DNA of 64,000 bases, from positions 9,343,674-9,407,673 of the forward strand of contig CM051020.1 of the NCBI GenBank assembly GCA_027704905.1, written 5' to 3'. Below the pieces are notes generated by a model. That model was given only the letters and a program-made list of their open reading frames with translations, was not told the DNA's origin and did not search any database. Source of the DNA: Muraenolepis orangiensis. Lineage: Eukaryota; Chordata; Actinopteri; Gadiformes; Muraenolepididae. Position numbers and translations under genes: made by a program. Positions 22,323 through 32,925 of the stretch are shown here, piece by piece. How positions within the stretch are numbered: the stretch's first letter is position 1; the number at the start of each line of letters is the position of its first letter.

Positions 22323-23686
22323 CAGTGGCGGCTCGTCCATAGGGGCGCAGGGGCGCCGCCCCACCTGGTTGAGAGAGGAAAAAAAAAATGAAATGTTTTT
22401 TTTTTGACCCCTAAAAATAAACTAAACGTGTTTAAAATGAATAATAATTACTCATTTTATGTATGTTTGTGTTTAAAATGCACAATAACGTTAATATAGC
22501 AAATATAAATCATTGTTGTGCGTGCTATTCTCCCCCCTCGTTTGTCATTGACGTCACTCTCATAGAAATTTGGTACCTACCTCCAAACCTGGGCGCACGG
22601 CAGTGCGCCCAGGTTTGGAGGTAGGTACCAAATTTGATAGGCAATGTAGCCTATCAAGGGTCAAGGTTTTGAGGTAGGTACCAAATTTGATAGGCAATGT
22701 AGCCTATCAAGGGTCCTGAATACGATCTCTGGGAGCGCATTTCATTGCGCCCGAACAAGGAAACCAGTCACGCATGCGCGACTCAAATTGAGTGGCGCAT
22801 GCGTGAGCAAATTGAGTGGCGCATGCGTGAATGCGTGAGCAAAGAAAACCAGTCACGCATGCGCAATTCATAGCCTAGTTGAACCTAGTTATTTGTAAAG
22901 CCTGTACTGCTCTGCTCTCAGTTCGCGTCTTGCTGTCTGAGGAAAGGTACGTTGTTGTTTGTTTTTGTCCCGATTATAGTTTTACATTTATTTTTATTGT
23001 GGACGATGTAAACGTAAAGTAAAGGGGATAAGAAATGTTGGTCTTGCTGTATAAACATGCAGCTTGTGTCATTTGTATGTAAACGGTGTGGATTGGGGTT
23101 TTGTAAGTTTATCGTGGACACGTGCTTCCCCAATGCTAGCTACAGGGTCCTCCGTGTGTTTGTCTGCTAATATAGGCTGTGGTCGAATGTATTAAGCATT
23201 TGTATTCTATTTAATTAGTTAAATTCAGAAGCATTTATTAATGAGTCAGTTCGCGTCTTGCTGTCTGAGGAGAGGAGATTGAGACCCGTGTGTGTGGGAG
23301 AGACCTCAGGTTGCAAGTTAGGCACCATATAATAAATGTTCTTTCACCATAAGTTTCAAGTTTGTTTATTATTTGTCTCAACAAAATACAGAATACTGAT
23401 TGATTGTGCTACATACAGTAAAAATAAAGTAAGTAAAAAAAGAAATTAAGCAGTAAGTAAAGGAATGTTCAGTCAATATACATATATACAATACAGAGTA
23501 GAATGAGTAACGGTGAGGTTTATATTATGTATAGTTTTTTTATTTTTAATTAGCCCTCTCGGTCGTTTACATGGTGAAATGGCGCCACCGTCTGGGCAAA
23601 TCCGGTATTGCACAGCAGATATGATTTAAAAAAATATATATTTACCCCTGCGCCCCTCCTACTTCGGATGTCACCGGCCGCCACTG
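22323..23686. mobile_element. Non-autonomous hAT element (1364 bp)
   Basis: Terminal inverted repeats begin cagtggcggctcg and end cggccgccactg. Both sides carry the exact 8-bp target duplication gtctaacc (22315-22322 and 23687-23694), which is diagnostic of hAT. No transposase ORF is visible. It contains a perfect hairpin (22566-22635) and gcatgcg-rich repeats (22770-22870). It lies in the first intron of H3. Confidence 0.88.
22566..22635. repeat. Perfect 33-bp inverted repeat inside the hAT element
   Basis: Arms 22566-22598 and 22603-22635 are exact reverse complements with a 4-nt loop (ggca). The right arm continues into a tandem pair of about 45 bp (gaggtaggtaccaaattt, then gataggcaatgtagcctatc), the unit itself ending in a small palindrome. 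Confidence 0.9.
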
Positions 23687-23716
23687 GTCTAACCCTTACC
23701 ACAAAAACAACAAAAC

Positions 23717-23941
23717 AAATCAGGAGGATTGAATCCTCTTTATTGGTCACATACATGTAAACATACAGTGAAATGTGTTCTCTGCATTTAACCCATCCTA
23801 GTATTAGGAGCAGTGGGCAGCTATTTATACAGCGCCCGGGGAGCAGTTAGGGTTAGGGGGTCTTGCTCAAGGACACCTCCACAGCAACCTTCCGGCTGTG
23901 AGGCGACCGCTCTACCTCCTGAGCTATACTGCCCCCCCCCA
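23717..23941 (-). mobile_element. tRNA-derived SINE, minus orientation
   Basis: Read on the minus strand it has a tRNA-like head (gtagagcggtcgcctcacagc near 23890-23930), a body with gtgtccttgagcaagaccc, then gcagagaacacatttcactg and an aataaagagg end. These features are shared with widespread fish SINEs. A poly-C/G run precedes the head. Confidence 0.8.
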
Positions 23942-24160
23942 CCACCACCCCCTTCCGAGGATTTAGGAGAACAGTAATATACAATGTAAAGCTAAACGAT
24001 TATATTGTATTACATATATATTTATAAATATATATATATATATTATTATATATCTCTTTTCAAAATAATCCTGGATCAGCTTACCTCCCAGAGTGAGGAC
24101 GTCCACCATAAGACATAAAGCAGTGATTTGAATGAGAACACTGTGTGTGAGAGCTGTCAT

Positions 24161-25030
24161 GTCTGCTACTCCGTAACTCTCGTGCCATTCGGTCCGCCGG
24201 CAGGAAAACAAATGGAACTATCAAAGAACTCCGTAGCTGCATTCCACTTCATTGATTCGTTGTAAGCAACAACAACAAAAGGCATGACGCTGCCACAAGC
24301 CCTGCCTCACCTACTGTTCTTTCAGTATCGTCTTGTAATAGTTGCAGAGACCTTGGTGCCAACAGTCATAAGACCCGGGGGAGGGAGTCCACAGTGAGCG
24401 AGCACACAGTGTAAACGCTGAACCTAACGCACACACGGACACATTTCAACATTTGTTGAAATGTGATTATTTTTGTACTTTGATTTTGGTTTAGAATGTG
24501 TTTAGGCTTGTAATAATATATGTTATCTTAACAAACTTTTGGAAAACTTTATTTTCCACAAAATGTGACGTTATGAACACATGAAAACAAAAATGATTAG
24601 AACAGTTATACATAATGCATGTGTAGCACAAACGATCACAGAATAAAGAATATATATATATATATATTTTTATATGATATTATATATGGCTTCAACTTGC
24701 TACCATAATTCCTAGTGCTTATTATTGGTATTGGCGTTCTCCTTCGCTTGATTTGTAATATAATCCTTTGTGTCTTCCTAAGGCGACGTTGTAGTTTTAG
24801 CTCGCACACCAAAATACTTGTACAGGGTTTGTACAAAGACTTGAAAGTAGGAAAAATGCCTAATTTTAAACCATTATGTTTTCAAGATTAGGAATATGCT
24901 TGAACAGATGGATTTTTTCCGCAAATTACATTTATAGCAACAATTAAAGATGTGATGATAAAGGCTTGGAGAGAGTCAGGACATTTTGTTTAGGTAGCCA
25001 ACCTTGAAAGTGCTTCACTTGTAGGCCTAC
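24161..25030. other. H3 upstream flank and block shared with 15.3 kb; no gene
   Basis: It begins as the 5' flank of H3 (the caacaacaacaaaa and ttcagtatcgtct motifs) and from about 24477 matches 15282-15760. The target duplication cctac of the outer LTR element ends it (25026-25030). Confidence 0.5.
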
Positions 25031-25438
25031 TGTCACGAGAGAGGGAGTGGGTTGTACCCCGAACGCAGACGCCGACAAGTAGAGAGTGATACGAGACGGC
25101 TTTATTTCCAAAAACACACACAAAACACAAGGGTACACGGGGAGGACGATCCGCGGAGTACCGGCAGGCAGTTGACCGGCGGGTAGTCCGGGACAGGGGA
25201 AGGAGTCTGTACCGGGGGTATCGGGTGCGGAGTACCGGCAGGTAGTTGGCAGGCGATGGGTACCAGACGGGAGAATTACGTGAATAGTAGAGTAACGACC
25301 TCACGCTGGGGTAAAGGAAAGACAACGTATATATACCCCAGGTGAGGTGATGAACAAATTACACGGGGGGAAATTGAGTCCAGGTGTGTGTGTGCGTGTG
25401 TGGCCAGCGCACGTGGCTTGGCCACGCCCCCTGCCAAC

Positions 25439-25932
25439 TGTAGTATAATTTCTACTCGGTGGAATAAGAATCTTCCCAGAGGTCCGGATACTAAGTTCAA
25501 GATGTTTATTGAACAAAGCATCAAATTCATCTGTTGCAACGAGATGGAGCCTGCCGTGCCAATTCGCAGAACTGGCGACGCGCTCCTTTACCAAACTTTA
25601 TATAGACAATAGTATCACAAAACATCCACTACGCCTAGTGGTCAAAGTAACAAACATCAGCTTAATACTATTGGTCTGAGAGGTACAACCAGCACTCTGG
25701 TTGGTCACGGTGTCTTCATTGTCACACACAAGTTTACGGCTCAAACCCCCAAGGGGGGTCGCATTCCTGGCTGGTCGCATCTCCGGCAACCCCAGGGGGT
25801 TGCCTTCCTGGCAGCGCCTTTTGGTCACTTCAATACACATGGCCCTTACAATGCATACAGTATCACAGATAATGCATACAGTATCACAGATAGTGTCTTA
25901 GTTGTATACTTAGTGTATAAAAATACACTACA
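25439..25932 (-). repeat. 3' LTR of the inner element (494 bp)
   Basis: Starts tgtagtataatttctactcg and ends in aatacactaca. On the minus strand a TATA box (tatataaag, about 25599-25607) is followed about 95 nt later by AATAAA (about 25503-25508), a normal U3-R arrangement. It differs from the other LTR mainly by a small block near 25525-25545 and a base near 25473. Confidence 0.88.
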
Positions 25933-26865
25933 TATCCCCCCTTTGGGACTCTATAAAGAAGTCCCAACACAAAAATGTTCACACCAAAAATAAAAAACAT
26001 ATACCTTCAATTGCCTCATCATTCCATTTCACAATTAACAGTGCAATTAACATATTATTCACATAAAGAGTCATAGCACAATTTAACCGACAATTTGAAA
26101 AACCATATGCGATTGTACTGCATACAGTGTAACATCATTGAAAAACCACAGTCACTGTTCTCCTTCAGGACTTCCTGTAAAGTTAATTGTTCACAAGGTT
26201 CATGCATGCGTTAGTTCAAGCATTGCAACTCTGATTAAACCCCTTTCTGTGAATATTGCATAATGTAGTATTATTACTCTCTGGTATCTCAGTAAATATA
26301 CTCTGGCAAATATGTATATATGTAGCACAAAATGAAAACACTGATATTTAGCAATAGTAAAACAATGTCCATGTTTTCTTATTCAAGATTACATTCCTTA
26401 AGGTCTTCATTTATGATTCACCATTCCCTGGGGGGAATTAAGCACAAAACATTAAACACAATCAAAACAAACACAAAATCTGTTAATCTGATACAAATAG
26501 GCTTCATAACCATTAAACCACACTTGTATGATTGCATTATATCAAAAACATATTGAAAAATAAAATCTCAGTTAATCAAAAACATTCAATCACATATGTA
26601 TTAAAAAACAATATCAACGGAATGAGTTGACCCATCATACCCGTAATACCAATTCTAAGGTATCTCAACTTTCCCATTATCATCCTGATAAAAGATATTA
26701 TACAATCAGTGGTCCTAGGGGGCCCATGATTCCCTAAACCAGGTTTTTTGTGGTCCTAGGGGGCCCATGATTCCCTAAATCAGGTATTTTATCTATGTGC
26801 TGTTGTAGCAAATCTTCTTGATGTTGCTGTAGAAGAAAAACCCCTGTTATCTGCATGGTGTGATG
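25933..26865. other. 3' internal region of the inner element, no ORF
   Basis: AT-rich non-coding sequence. The PPT-like purine tract (minus) is at 25933-25945. At 26700-26790 a 37-bp segment (gtggtcctagggggcccatg...) occurs twice in direct repeat. Confidence 0.55.
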
Positions 26866-27135
26866 TTATTCAATGGAATCCATCTGTAGGTTGTGTTGGA
26901 CTACAACCGCTGAGATGTACCCAAAGTCCACATCTACCAGGATGGCAGATGATGTGACTTGGATCTGGTATGATTGCTTAACGTTTAACTGGACCCACGT
27001 TGGTTTTAGGATACGGACGTATACCCAGTCCTCAACCTGGGGTGATGGTTTGTCTGAGGTTGGATCGGCTGCCTGCTCCTGTTCAAACAAACACTCATAG
27101 ACAGATGTGAGGCATTTTATACATGTAGCTAGCAT
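26866..27135 (-). pseudogene. Integrase C-terminal-like scrap
   Basis: The 89-residue ORF contains PSPQVEDWVYVRILKPTW, then YQIQVTSSAILVD. That pattern resembles the SH3-like integrase C-terminal domain of retroviral pol (DxVxVRxLKxxW...YxVxLTTxxAI). It lies 3' of the Ig ORF, the wrong place for pol, so it would be a rearranged remnant. The match is weak and could be chance. Confidence 0.3.
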
Positions 27136-27892
27136 CTCCTAGCTGCTTTGATTCCTCACTGTGTCCAAGTATCCTATAAGGGACAAACATGTTAGTTAAG
27201 CCTCTTCACCTTATTTAAATTCAATGTAATTGTTCCATTAGCCCTTTCCACTAGTCCTGTTGACTGACTAATAGACAAAAATACATTGTATTTGATTATT
27301 GTATAACATAAATGTAAACATGCTTGAATAGGTTATACTTGAAAGTAACCCATCACTGTGTAGTTCTCTACAACATATTATGTATTTAGAGATGTTTATC
27401 AATGAAAATGTTTATCAATGAAAACCTTCATCTCCCCCCTTGCAGAGTGACTAACCCCAGTGTCAATCTGCAAAACAACATTGATAAAACAAAAAAATTA
27501 AATTAAAATTAAAAATTAAAATAAAAAATGAACAGAATAATACACATAAAGGAAATAAATGAAATGTAACAATGTTACCACAAACAAATCTCAATAGAAC
27601 TTGCAAAGTAAATCCTACAACACAAATAAATTCACCAATGAAGCACAAGATCAGCTTCATCTTGTGGTCACCAGGGTTCCAAAGGAAAACTCAGTCAGTC
27701 TGCAGTTTGACCAAGCATCCAAAAACATAATTCAAAACAAATACAACAAAAAGATTAAAAATTAAAATTAAGTTGAAATATGAATGGATGAGTATTTGCC
27801 AACTTAGGTCTGTCCATCATTCATTCTCTTTCACAGTATTTTGAATAATTGTCCCTGTCCTAGGCACAGCCCTTCAAACACCTACAACCTCT

Positions 27893-28120
27893 TCACACAC
27901 TCTGATGTTTAAGTACTGTGTACCGATCTTCAAGAATTGAACACACACATCGGCCTTCATACTCTTCTGCTCGCATGATAGCCATCTGAACTGCCTGTAT
28001 ATTCATCGCTCTACCAATACCCCTTGTTATCATTCCTCGTATGATAGGAATAGCACAACCGATTATCAGGATCACAACAATTAGACCAACTCCAAAGCCT
28101 GGTTGTGTTGCTTCTGTTGG
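27893..28120 (-). CDS. Membrane anchor and cytoplasmic tail reading frame of the inner element
   Basis: A frame open from about 28120 encodes GFGVGLIVVILIIGCAIPII, then RGMITRGIGRAM and a charged 35-residue tail ending at the stop 27893-27895. A hydrophobic stretch running into IP-x-IRG resembles the membrane-spanning and cytoplasmic end of fish retroviral envelope transmembrane subunits. It overlaps the 3' end of the Ig ORF (stop at 28081) in a different frame. A frameshift or a splice would be needed to join them. The family assignment is inference. Confidence 0.5.
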   Translation of the reverse strand, partial: PTEATQPGFGVGLIVVILIIGCAIPIIRGMITRGIGRAMNIQAVQMAIMRAEEYEGRCVCSILEDRYTVLKHQSV

Positions 28121-28659
28121 AGTCCTTTTGGTTCTTGTGGGATTCTGGTTACGCTAGTCAAGGCTATACTCGCAGTGGAGGCTTCTGTGTTCAGATAATC
28201 CGGTCTCAGTGTGTTGATGGTGGTAGAGACAAAGATTGTACTTGAGTTTGAGGAAGCTGGTTTCAAAGTACTGCGTGGACTTAGAGTCATACGAGTTTCT
28301 GTTTCCATTGAAGTTGCTAATGGTTGTGTTAGATTTCCACTGTTCTCTTGTATTGTTAGGGTTGTATTTTTATAGTTAAACAAAGGAAAATTCGGATCTC
28401 TGCATTCATATTGTCCTTCATCTTCCTGTTTGACATCTTTGATGAGGAGTGAACAATTCCAAAATTGTTTCATTCTGTTTTCATGTGTGGAATTTGAGTG
28501 TAATTCGCTGAGTTTCCTGTTTTGTTTTGTCCATACAGCGTCTGCTTTATAGAGTCCAATGTTACATGGGAGTATGACTGAGCTCCCTTTCATTCCTGTG
28601 ACTTCATTTCCTTGTCTTGCTCGTTGATTTCTCCTCAGAGACTTATGCCGTGTTGACAT
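28081..28659 (-). CDS. Ig V-like domain ORF in envelope position of the inner element
   Basis: 192 residues from the Met at 28659; the frame is open further upstream to 28782. After a short basic N-terminus (MSTRHKSLRRNQRARQ) the Ig domain reads GMKGSSVILPC (B-strand Cys), DAVWTKQ (core Trp), NCSLLIKDVKQEDEGQYEC (D-x-G-x-Y-x-C) and NTTLTIQEN (G strand), about residues 20-110. A Thr/Ser-rich stalk-like region follows (about 115-185). No signal peptide is encoded in this frame, so a spliced leader would be needed. The start overlaps the end of a pol-tail-like ORF, as env does in retroviruses. It is not close to the neighbouring HHLA2-like domains in sequence. It could be a captured host receptor exon or an Ig-like envelope; I cannot decide. 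Confidence 0.65.
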   Translation of the reverse strand: MSTRHKSLRRNQRARQGNEVTGMKGSSVILPCNIGLYKADAVWTKQNRKLSELHSNSTHENRMKQFWNCSLLIKDVKQEDEGQYECRDPNFPLFNYKNTTLTIQENSGNLTQPLATSMETETRMTLSPRSTLKPASSNSSTIFVSTTINTLRPDYLNTEASTASIALTSVTRIPQEPKGLQQKQHNQALELV

Positions 28660-28798
28660 CTCCAATGTCGTAGTCTTTGAGTCGAATAGGTTTGACCAAG
28701 GTTCTGACTGGCCTTGAGCGTTTTGGCTGGACTGGATCAGGGCATTTCTTTGGTTCTCTAAAGTCAGTGGGGGAGGCCTCACGGAACAATCTGTTCAT
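28643..28798 (-). pseudogene. Pol C-terminal tail-like ORF overlapping the Ig ORF start
   Basis: The reading frame ends with PKRSRPVRTLVKPIRLKDYD and a stop 17 nt inside the Ig ORF. A basic region followed by P-x-R-x-K-D-Y/F is common at the end of retroelement integrases. Only about 50 residues are left and the rest of pol is absent. Low-complexity sequence limits certainty. Confidence 0.4.
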
Positions 28799-28844
28799 TA
28801 AATAACACACTTGATAGTAATGAATGCACAAAATACATAAACCA

Positions 28845-29112
28845 ATCAATCAAATGAGTCGGCAAAACAATACCCCAAACAAATCAAATGAATCAAATCA
28901 ATAAATGAATGAATCAAATAAAACAAAATCAATCAACAAATCAAATGAATGAATGAATGGATGAATCAAATAAAACAAAAACAATCAATGAATCAAATGA
29001 ATGAATGAATGGATGAATCAAATAAAACAACTTCCACTAATCAATAAGCCAAATTATTCAATGAATTAATCAAATAAAACAAAAACAATCAACAAATCAA
29101 ATGAATCAACAA
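28845..29112. repeat. AATC/AATG tetranucleotide-rich minisatellite
   Basis: Repeats of caatcaatcaaatgaatgaa and caaataaaacaaaa units, about 60 bp apart, in three or four higher-order copies. Non-coding. Confidence 0.8.
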
Positions 29113-29216
29113 ACAAGGGATTGCAAACCCCTTCATTGCTGTATAACAGCTCAACTGTTTCTTATAGGTTTCAGTATATCAATAGGTATGTGTGTATCAG
29201 GCTCAGCTTAAACCTG

Positions 29217-29610
<394 letters not shown>

Positions 29611-30179
29611 CTGAGTATGGTTCTGACCTCAGATCCCTACTGGCTGTCCAAGGAATTGGTTCCTTGGCCTTGTTTCCTTGAATCTCACTAATATAAAATA
29701 TAAACCGTTATTTTCTTATTGAAATCTGTATGAATGACCCAGCCGAAATGAATTAGCCATATCAATCCTACAGTCATACAAGAACATGAAATGTTTATAG
29801 GGTAACGATTATAGGTGGCCCAGAAAACTGAGCCACACTTTGAAAAAAGAAGAAGGATTAATAGCCTACATTCAGCCTAAAGCGCGCTGAAAACTAGATT
29901 TAAGTTATTAAACTTCTGAAAGCTAAACCAAGAAGGTGTGCTCTACCTCTGGTTTAGTAGAGTAGGTTATTTACTCGCATCACGTGGAAACAACCCATAT
30001 GTTCCATACAAAGAACAGACCACAGGAGAGACCATGCTTCTCTCTTCATTTGCATACGAACAGACTAAAGGAGAGACCATGCTTCTCTCTTAATTTGCAT
30101 ACTAACAACCTCGTCATCGGGTTGGATTTACATTGCGACTCAATGGAGACTCAAACTCTTGTAGTACTAACCCTGTACC

Positions 30180-30780
30180 TGTGGTACCTGTAGTTCCACA
30201 AAGAACCACGAGGTCCACAAAGGGCTACGTATGCTAACAAGGCCTGCAATATCACAAAGAACCACCGCCTGGTCCATGAAATAACCACGAGGTCCACAAA
30301 GGGCCACAATTTACCAACATGCTACCAAGGCCTACAGTATCACAAAGAACCACATCTACCATGAAATAACTATACGAGGTCCACAAAGGGCCCCAATTTA
30401 CCAACATGCTACCAAGGCCTACAGTATCACAAAGAACCACATCTACCATGAAATAACTACAAGGTCCACAAAGGGCCCCAATTTACCAACATGTAACATG
30501 TGTTCTTTTAGTATCTTCCAAGGCACGCTTATGGTACGCTTATAACGGTAACTTACTTATTTTGATTAGATTTGATGATACTCTTATGATACTTAAAGTG
30601 GTAACTTACTGATTTTTATTCGATTTTCTGATTTTCTTGTACTCTTAATGTGGTAACTTACTTATTTTTTATTAGATTTTCTGATTTTCTTGTACTCTTA
30701 AAGTGGTAACTTACTTATTTTTTATTAGATTTTCTGATTTTCTTGTACTCTTAAAGTGGTACATTCACTCTTAATTTTTA
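30180..30780. repeat. Two tandem-repeat arrays in the leader of the inner element
   Basis: 30200-30490 has about three copies of an 85-87 bp unit (core aaggcctacagtatcacaaa, then gaaccac, then ggtccacaaagggcc). 30540-30765 has about four copies of a roughly 55-bp unit (core gattttctgattttcttgta, then ctcttaaagtggtaactt). They lie between the 5' LTR and the remaining genes, where gag would normally be. Confidence 0.8.
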
Positions 30781-30917
30781 GCGGACATGTGAATTACTCT
30801 ATTCCATCCAATAAACCCCAAAAGAGGTCCTTTTCGATTTGGTCAACTGTTAACCATAGCCTTAATCATAGTCAATAAAAGCAGACGCACTTAAGCGCTC
30901 TGAGGAAGATGTTTAGA

Positions 30918-30932
30918 GCTTACCTCAAACCC
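30918..30932 (-). promoter_or_regulatory. Candidate splice donor in the leader of the inner element
   Basis: On the minus strand the sequence is gaggtaagctct, a strong GAG|GTAAG match, about 100 nt downstream of the 5' LTR. Retroviruses use such a leader donor to make env mRNA. Here it could feed the Ig ORF. Confidence 0.4.
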
Positions 30933-31006
30933 CGGCCTGATCAGTGGCCGGTGCCCGCGTGCGCTCGCTTCACCGACAGCAGCTGGTCAACAATCGTTTT
31001 AACCAA

Positions 31007-31024
31007 ATCCTGTTCGTGACGCCA
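31007..31024 (-). other. Candidate primer-binding site
   Basis: Three nucleotides after the 5' LTR on the minus strand is tggcgtcacgaacaggat, beginning with the TGG that pairs with a tRNA CCA end. I could not assign the tRNA reliably. Confidence 0.5.
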
Positions 31025-31027
31025 ATA

Positions 31028-31526
31028 TGTAGTATAATTTCTACTCGGTGGAATAAGAATCTTCTCAGAGGTCCGGATACTAAGTTCAAGATGTTTATTG
31101 AACAAAGCATCAAATGAAAGCATCTCGCTGCAGCGAGATGGAGCCTGCCGTGCCAATTCGCAGAACTGGCGACGCGCTCCTTTACCAAACTTTATATAGA
31201 CAATAGTATCACAAAACATCCACTACGCCTAGTGGTCAAAGTAACAAACATCAGCTTAATACTATTGGTCTGAGAGGTACAACCAGCACTCTGGTTGGTC
31301 ACGGTGTCTTCATTGTCACACACAAGTTTACGGCTCAAACCCCCAAGGGGGGTCGCATTCCTGGCTGGTCGCATCTCCGGCAACCCCAGGGGGTTGCCTT
31401 CCTGGCAGCGCCTTTTGGTCACTTCAATACACATGGCCCTTACAATGCATACAGTATCACAGATAATGCATACAGTATCACAGATAGTGTCTTAGTTGTA
31501 TACTTAGTGTATAAAAATACACTACA
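31028..31526 (-). repeat. 5' LTR of the inner element (499 bp)
   Basis: Same ends and promoter/polyA arrangement as 25439-25932. The main difference is the stretch around 31108-31130. High similarity of the pair indicates a recent insertion or gene conversion. Confidence 0.88.
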
Positions 31527-31684
31527 CAACCAACGTGATTGTTGACAGGAGCGTGTGTGCGCCACCAGCGCACGTGGCTAGGCCACGCCCCCTGCCAACC
31601 AACGTGATTGTTGACAGGAGCGTGTGTGCGCCACCAGCGCACGTGGCTAGGCCACGCCCCCTGCCAACCACCGTAACCGTGACA

Positions 31685-32709
31685 GTACCCCCCTCTCAAC
31701 GGGCGCATCCTGGCGTCCAACCCGGCTTGAAGGGGTGTTCCCGGTGGCAGTTGAGGGAAAAGAACATATCCGACAATAGCGGCGCGGGGGCCAACCCCGC
31801 CCCTCTGGACCGTCTGCGTCCCAGTCGATGATCCGGGGGGGTGGAGGAGATTTGGTGGGCGGGTGGGGCCCGGGAAGAGAGCCACCCCTTCTGCCCAGGT
31901 CGGTGGAAGTCCTCTCTGGAAGTCTCCTCTGGACCCTCCTCCAGGGGTCTCCTCTAAGGGTCTCCTTCGGGACCTCCTCAGGGGTCTGCTCTGAACTCCC
32001 TCTGTAGTCGACAGCCGGGGACCGCGTAACGTCGTCGGGCGAATACGGCGCGGCGTCAGCAGACGGGGGCTGCGTGACGTCGTCGGGCGGGTACGGCGCG
32101 GCGTCAGCAGACGGGGACCACTTGACGTCGTCAGGCGGGTACTGCGCGGCGTCTGCAGACGGGGGCTGCGTGACGTCAGCAGACGGATACTGCGTGACGT
32201 CGTCGGGCGGATCCGGCGCGGCGTCAGCAGACGGGGGTTGCGTGAGATCGTCAGGCGGGTACGGCGCGGCGTCAGCAGACGGGGACCGCTTGACGTAGTC
32301 AGGCGGGTACTGCGCGGCGTCTGCAGACTGGGGCCGCTTGACGTCGTCAGGCGGGTACGGCGCGGCGTCTGCAGACGGGGGCCGCTTGACGTAGTCAGTC
32401 GGGTACGGCGCGGCGTCAGCAGACGGGGGCTGCGTGACGTCAGCAGACGGAGGCTGCGTGACGTTGTCGGGCGGATCCGGCGCGGCGTCGTCGGGCGGAT
32501 CCGGCGTGACGTCGGCAGACGGAGGCTGCGTGACGTCGTCGGGCGGATCCGGCGCGGCGTCAGCAGACGGGGGTTGCGTGAGATCGTCAGGCGGGTACGG
32601 CGCGGCGTCAGCAGACGGGTGCGGAGCGACGTCCTCAGACGGGTGCGGAGCGACGTCGTCAGGCGGGTGCGGAGCGATCAGACGAGGGAGAAGCGTGACG
32701 AACTGAATA
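31685..32709 (-). CDS. Pro/Asp-rich repeat protein of the outer LTR element (5' truncated)
   Basis: The open minus frame holds some fifteen units of about 16 residues of the type PPSADAAPYPPDDVTQ, encoded by 48-bp repeats with gacgtcgtcgggcggg cores. It is followed by a PEEVPKET and Arg-rich part and the motif PPRIIDWDADGPEGRGW. The N-terminal charged domain seen at 10851 and 42584 is missing because the 5' part of this element was deleted. The repeats look like a disordered, acidic, proline-rich spacer. Plus-strand ORFs across the array are shadows. Confidence 0.55.
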
Positions 32710-32925
32710 GTGAATAGTAGAGTAACGACCTCACGCTGACGTAAAGGAAAGACAACGTATATATACCCCAGGTGAGGTGATGAACAAGGTGTGTGTGTGG
32801 CCAGCGCACGTGGCTTGGCCACGCCCCCTGCCAACCAACGTGATTGTTGACAGGAGCGTGTGTGCGCCACCAGCGCACGTGGCTAGGCCACGCCCCCTGC
32901 CAACCACCGTAACCGTGACACCTAC

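Larger units (their letters stand above)
19044..24160 (-). pseudogene. H3: HHLA2-like gene with frameshifted third domain
   Basis: Exons (minus): 24160-24085 signal peptide (MTALTHSVLIQITALCLMV), 21341-21027 IgV, 20868-20602 IgC, 19788-19497 third domain, 19337-19245 transmembrane, and a tail exon at 19048. Signal, V and C exons are intact, and their junctions are all phase 1. The third-domain exon is 292 nt instead of 297. Five bases (gaggt) are missing near 19593 relative to H3', which shifts the frame to a stop at 19523-19525, before the membrane exon. The T-run in the membrane exon has eight bases against nine in H3', so the tail would also end at once (after EKG). A secreted two-and-a-half-domain product is conceivable. 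The first intron was enlarged by a LINE, a hAT element and a SINE. Confidence 0.8.

Noticed and set aside
28845..29112. CRISPR-like array or other spaced repeat system
   Set aside because: Repeats are contiguous tetranucleotide variants with no unique spacers, in a vertebrate genome.
32074..32717. Plus-strand ORFs over the GC-rich repeats of the outer LTR element
   Set aside because: They are shadows of the 48-bp repeat unit; the minus-strand frame is the one joined to the element's conserved parts.
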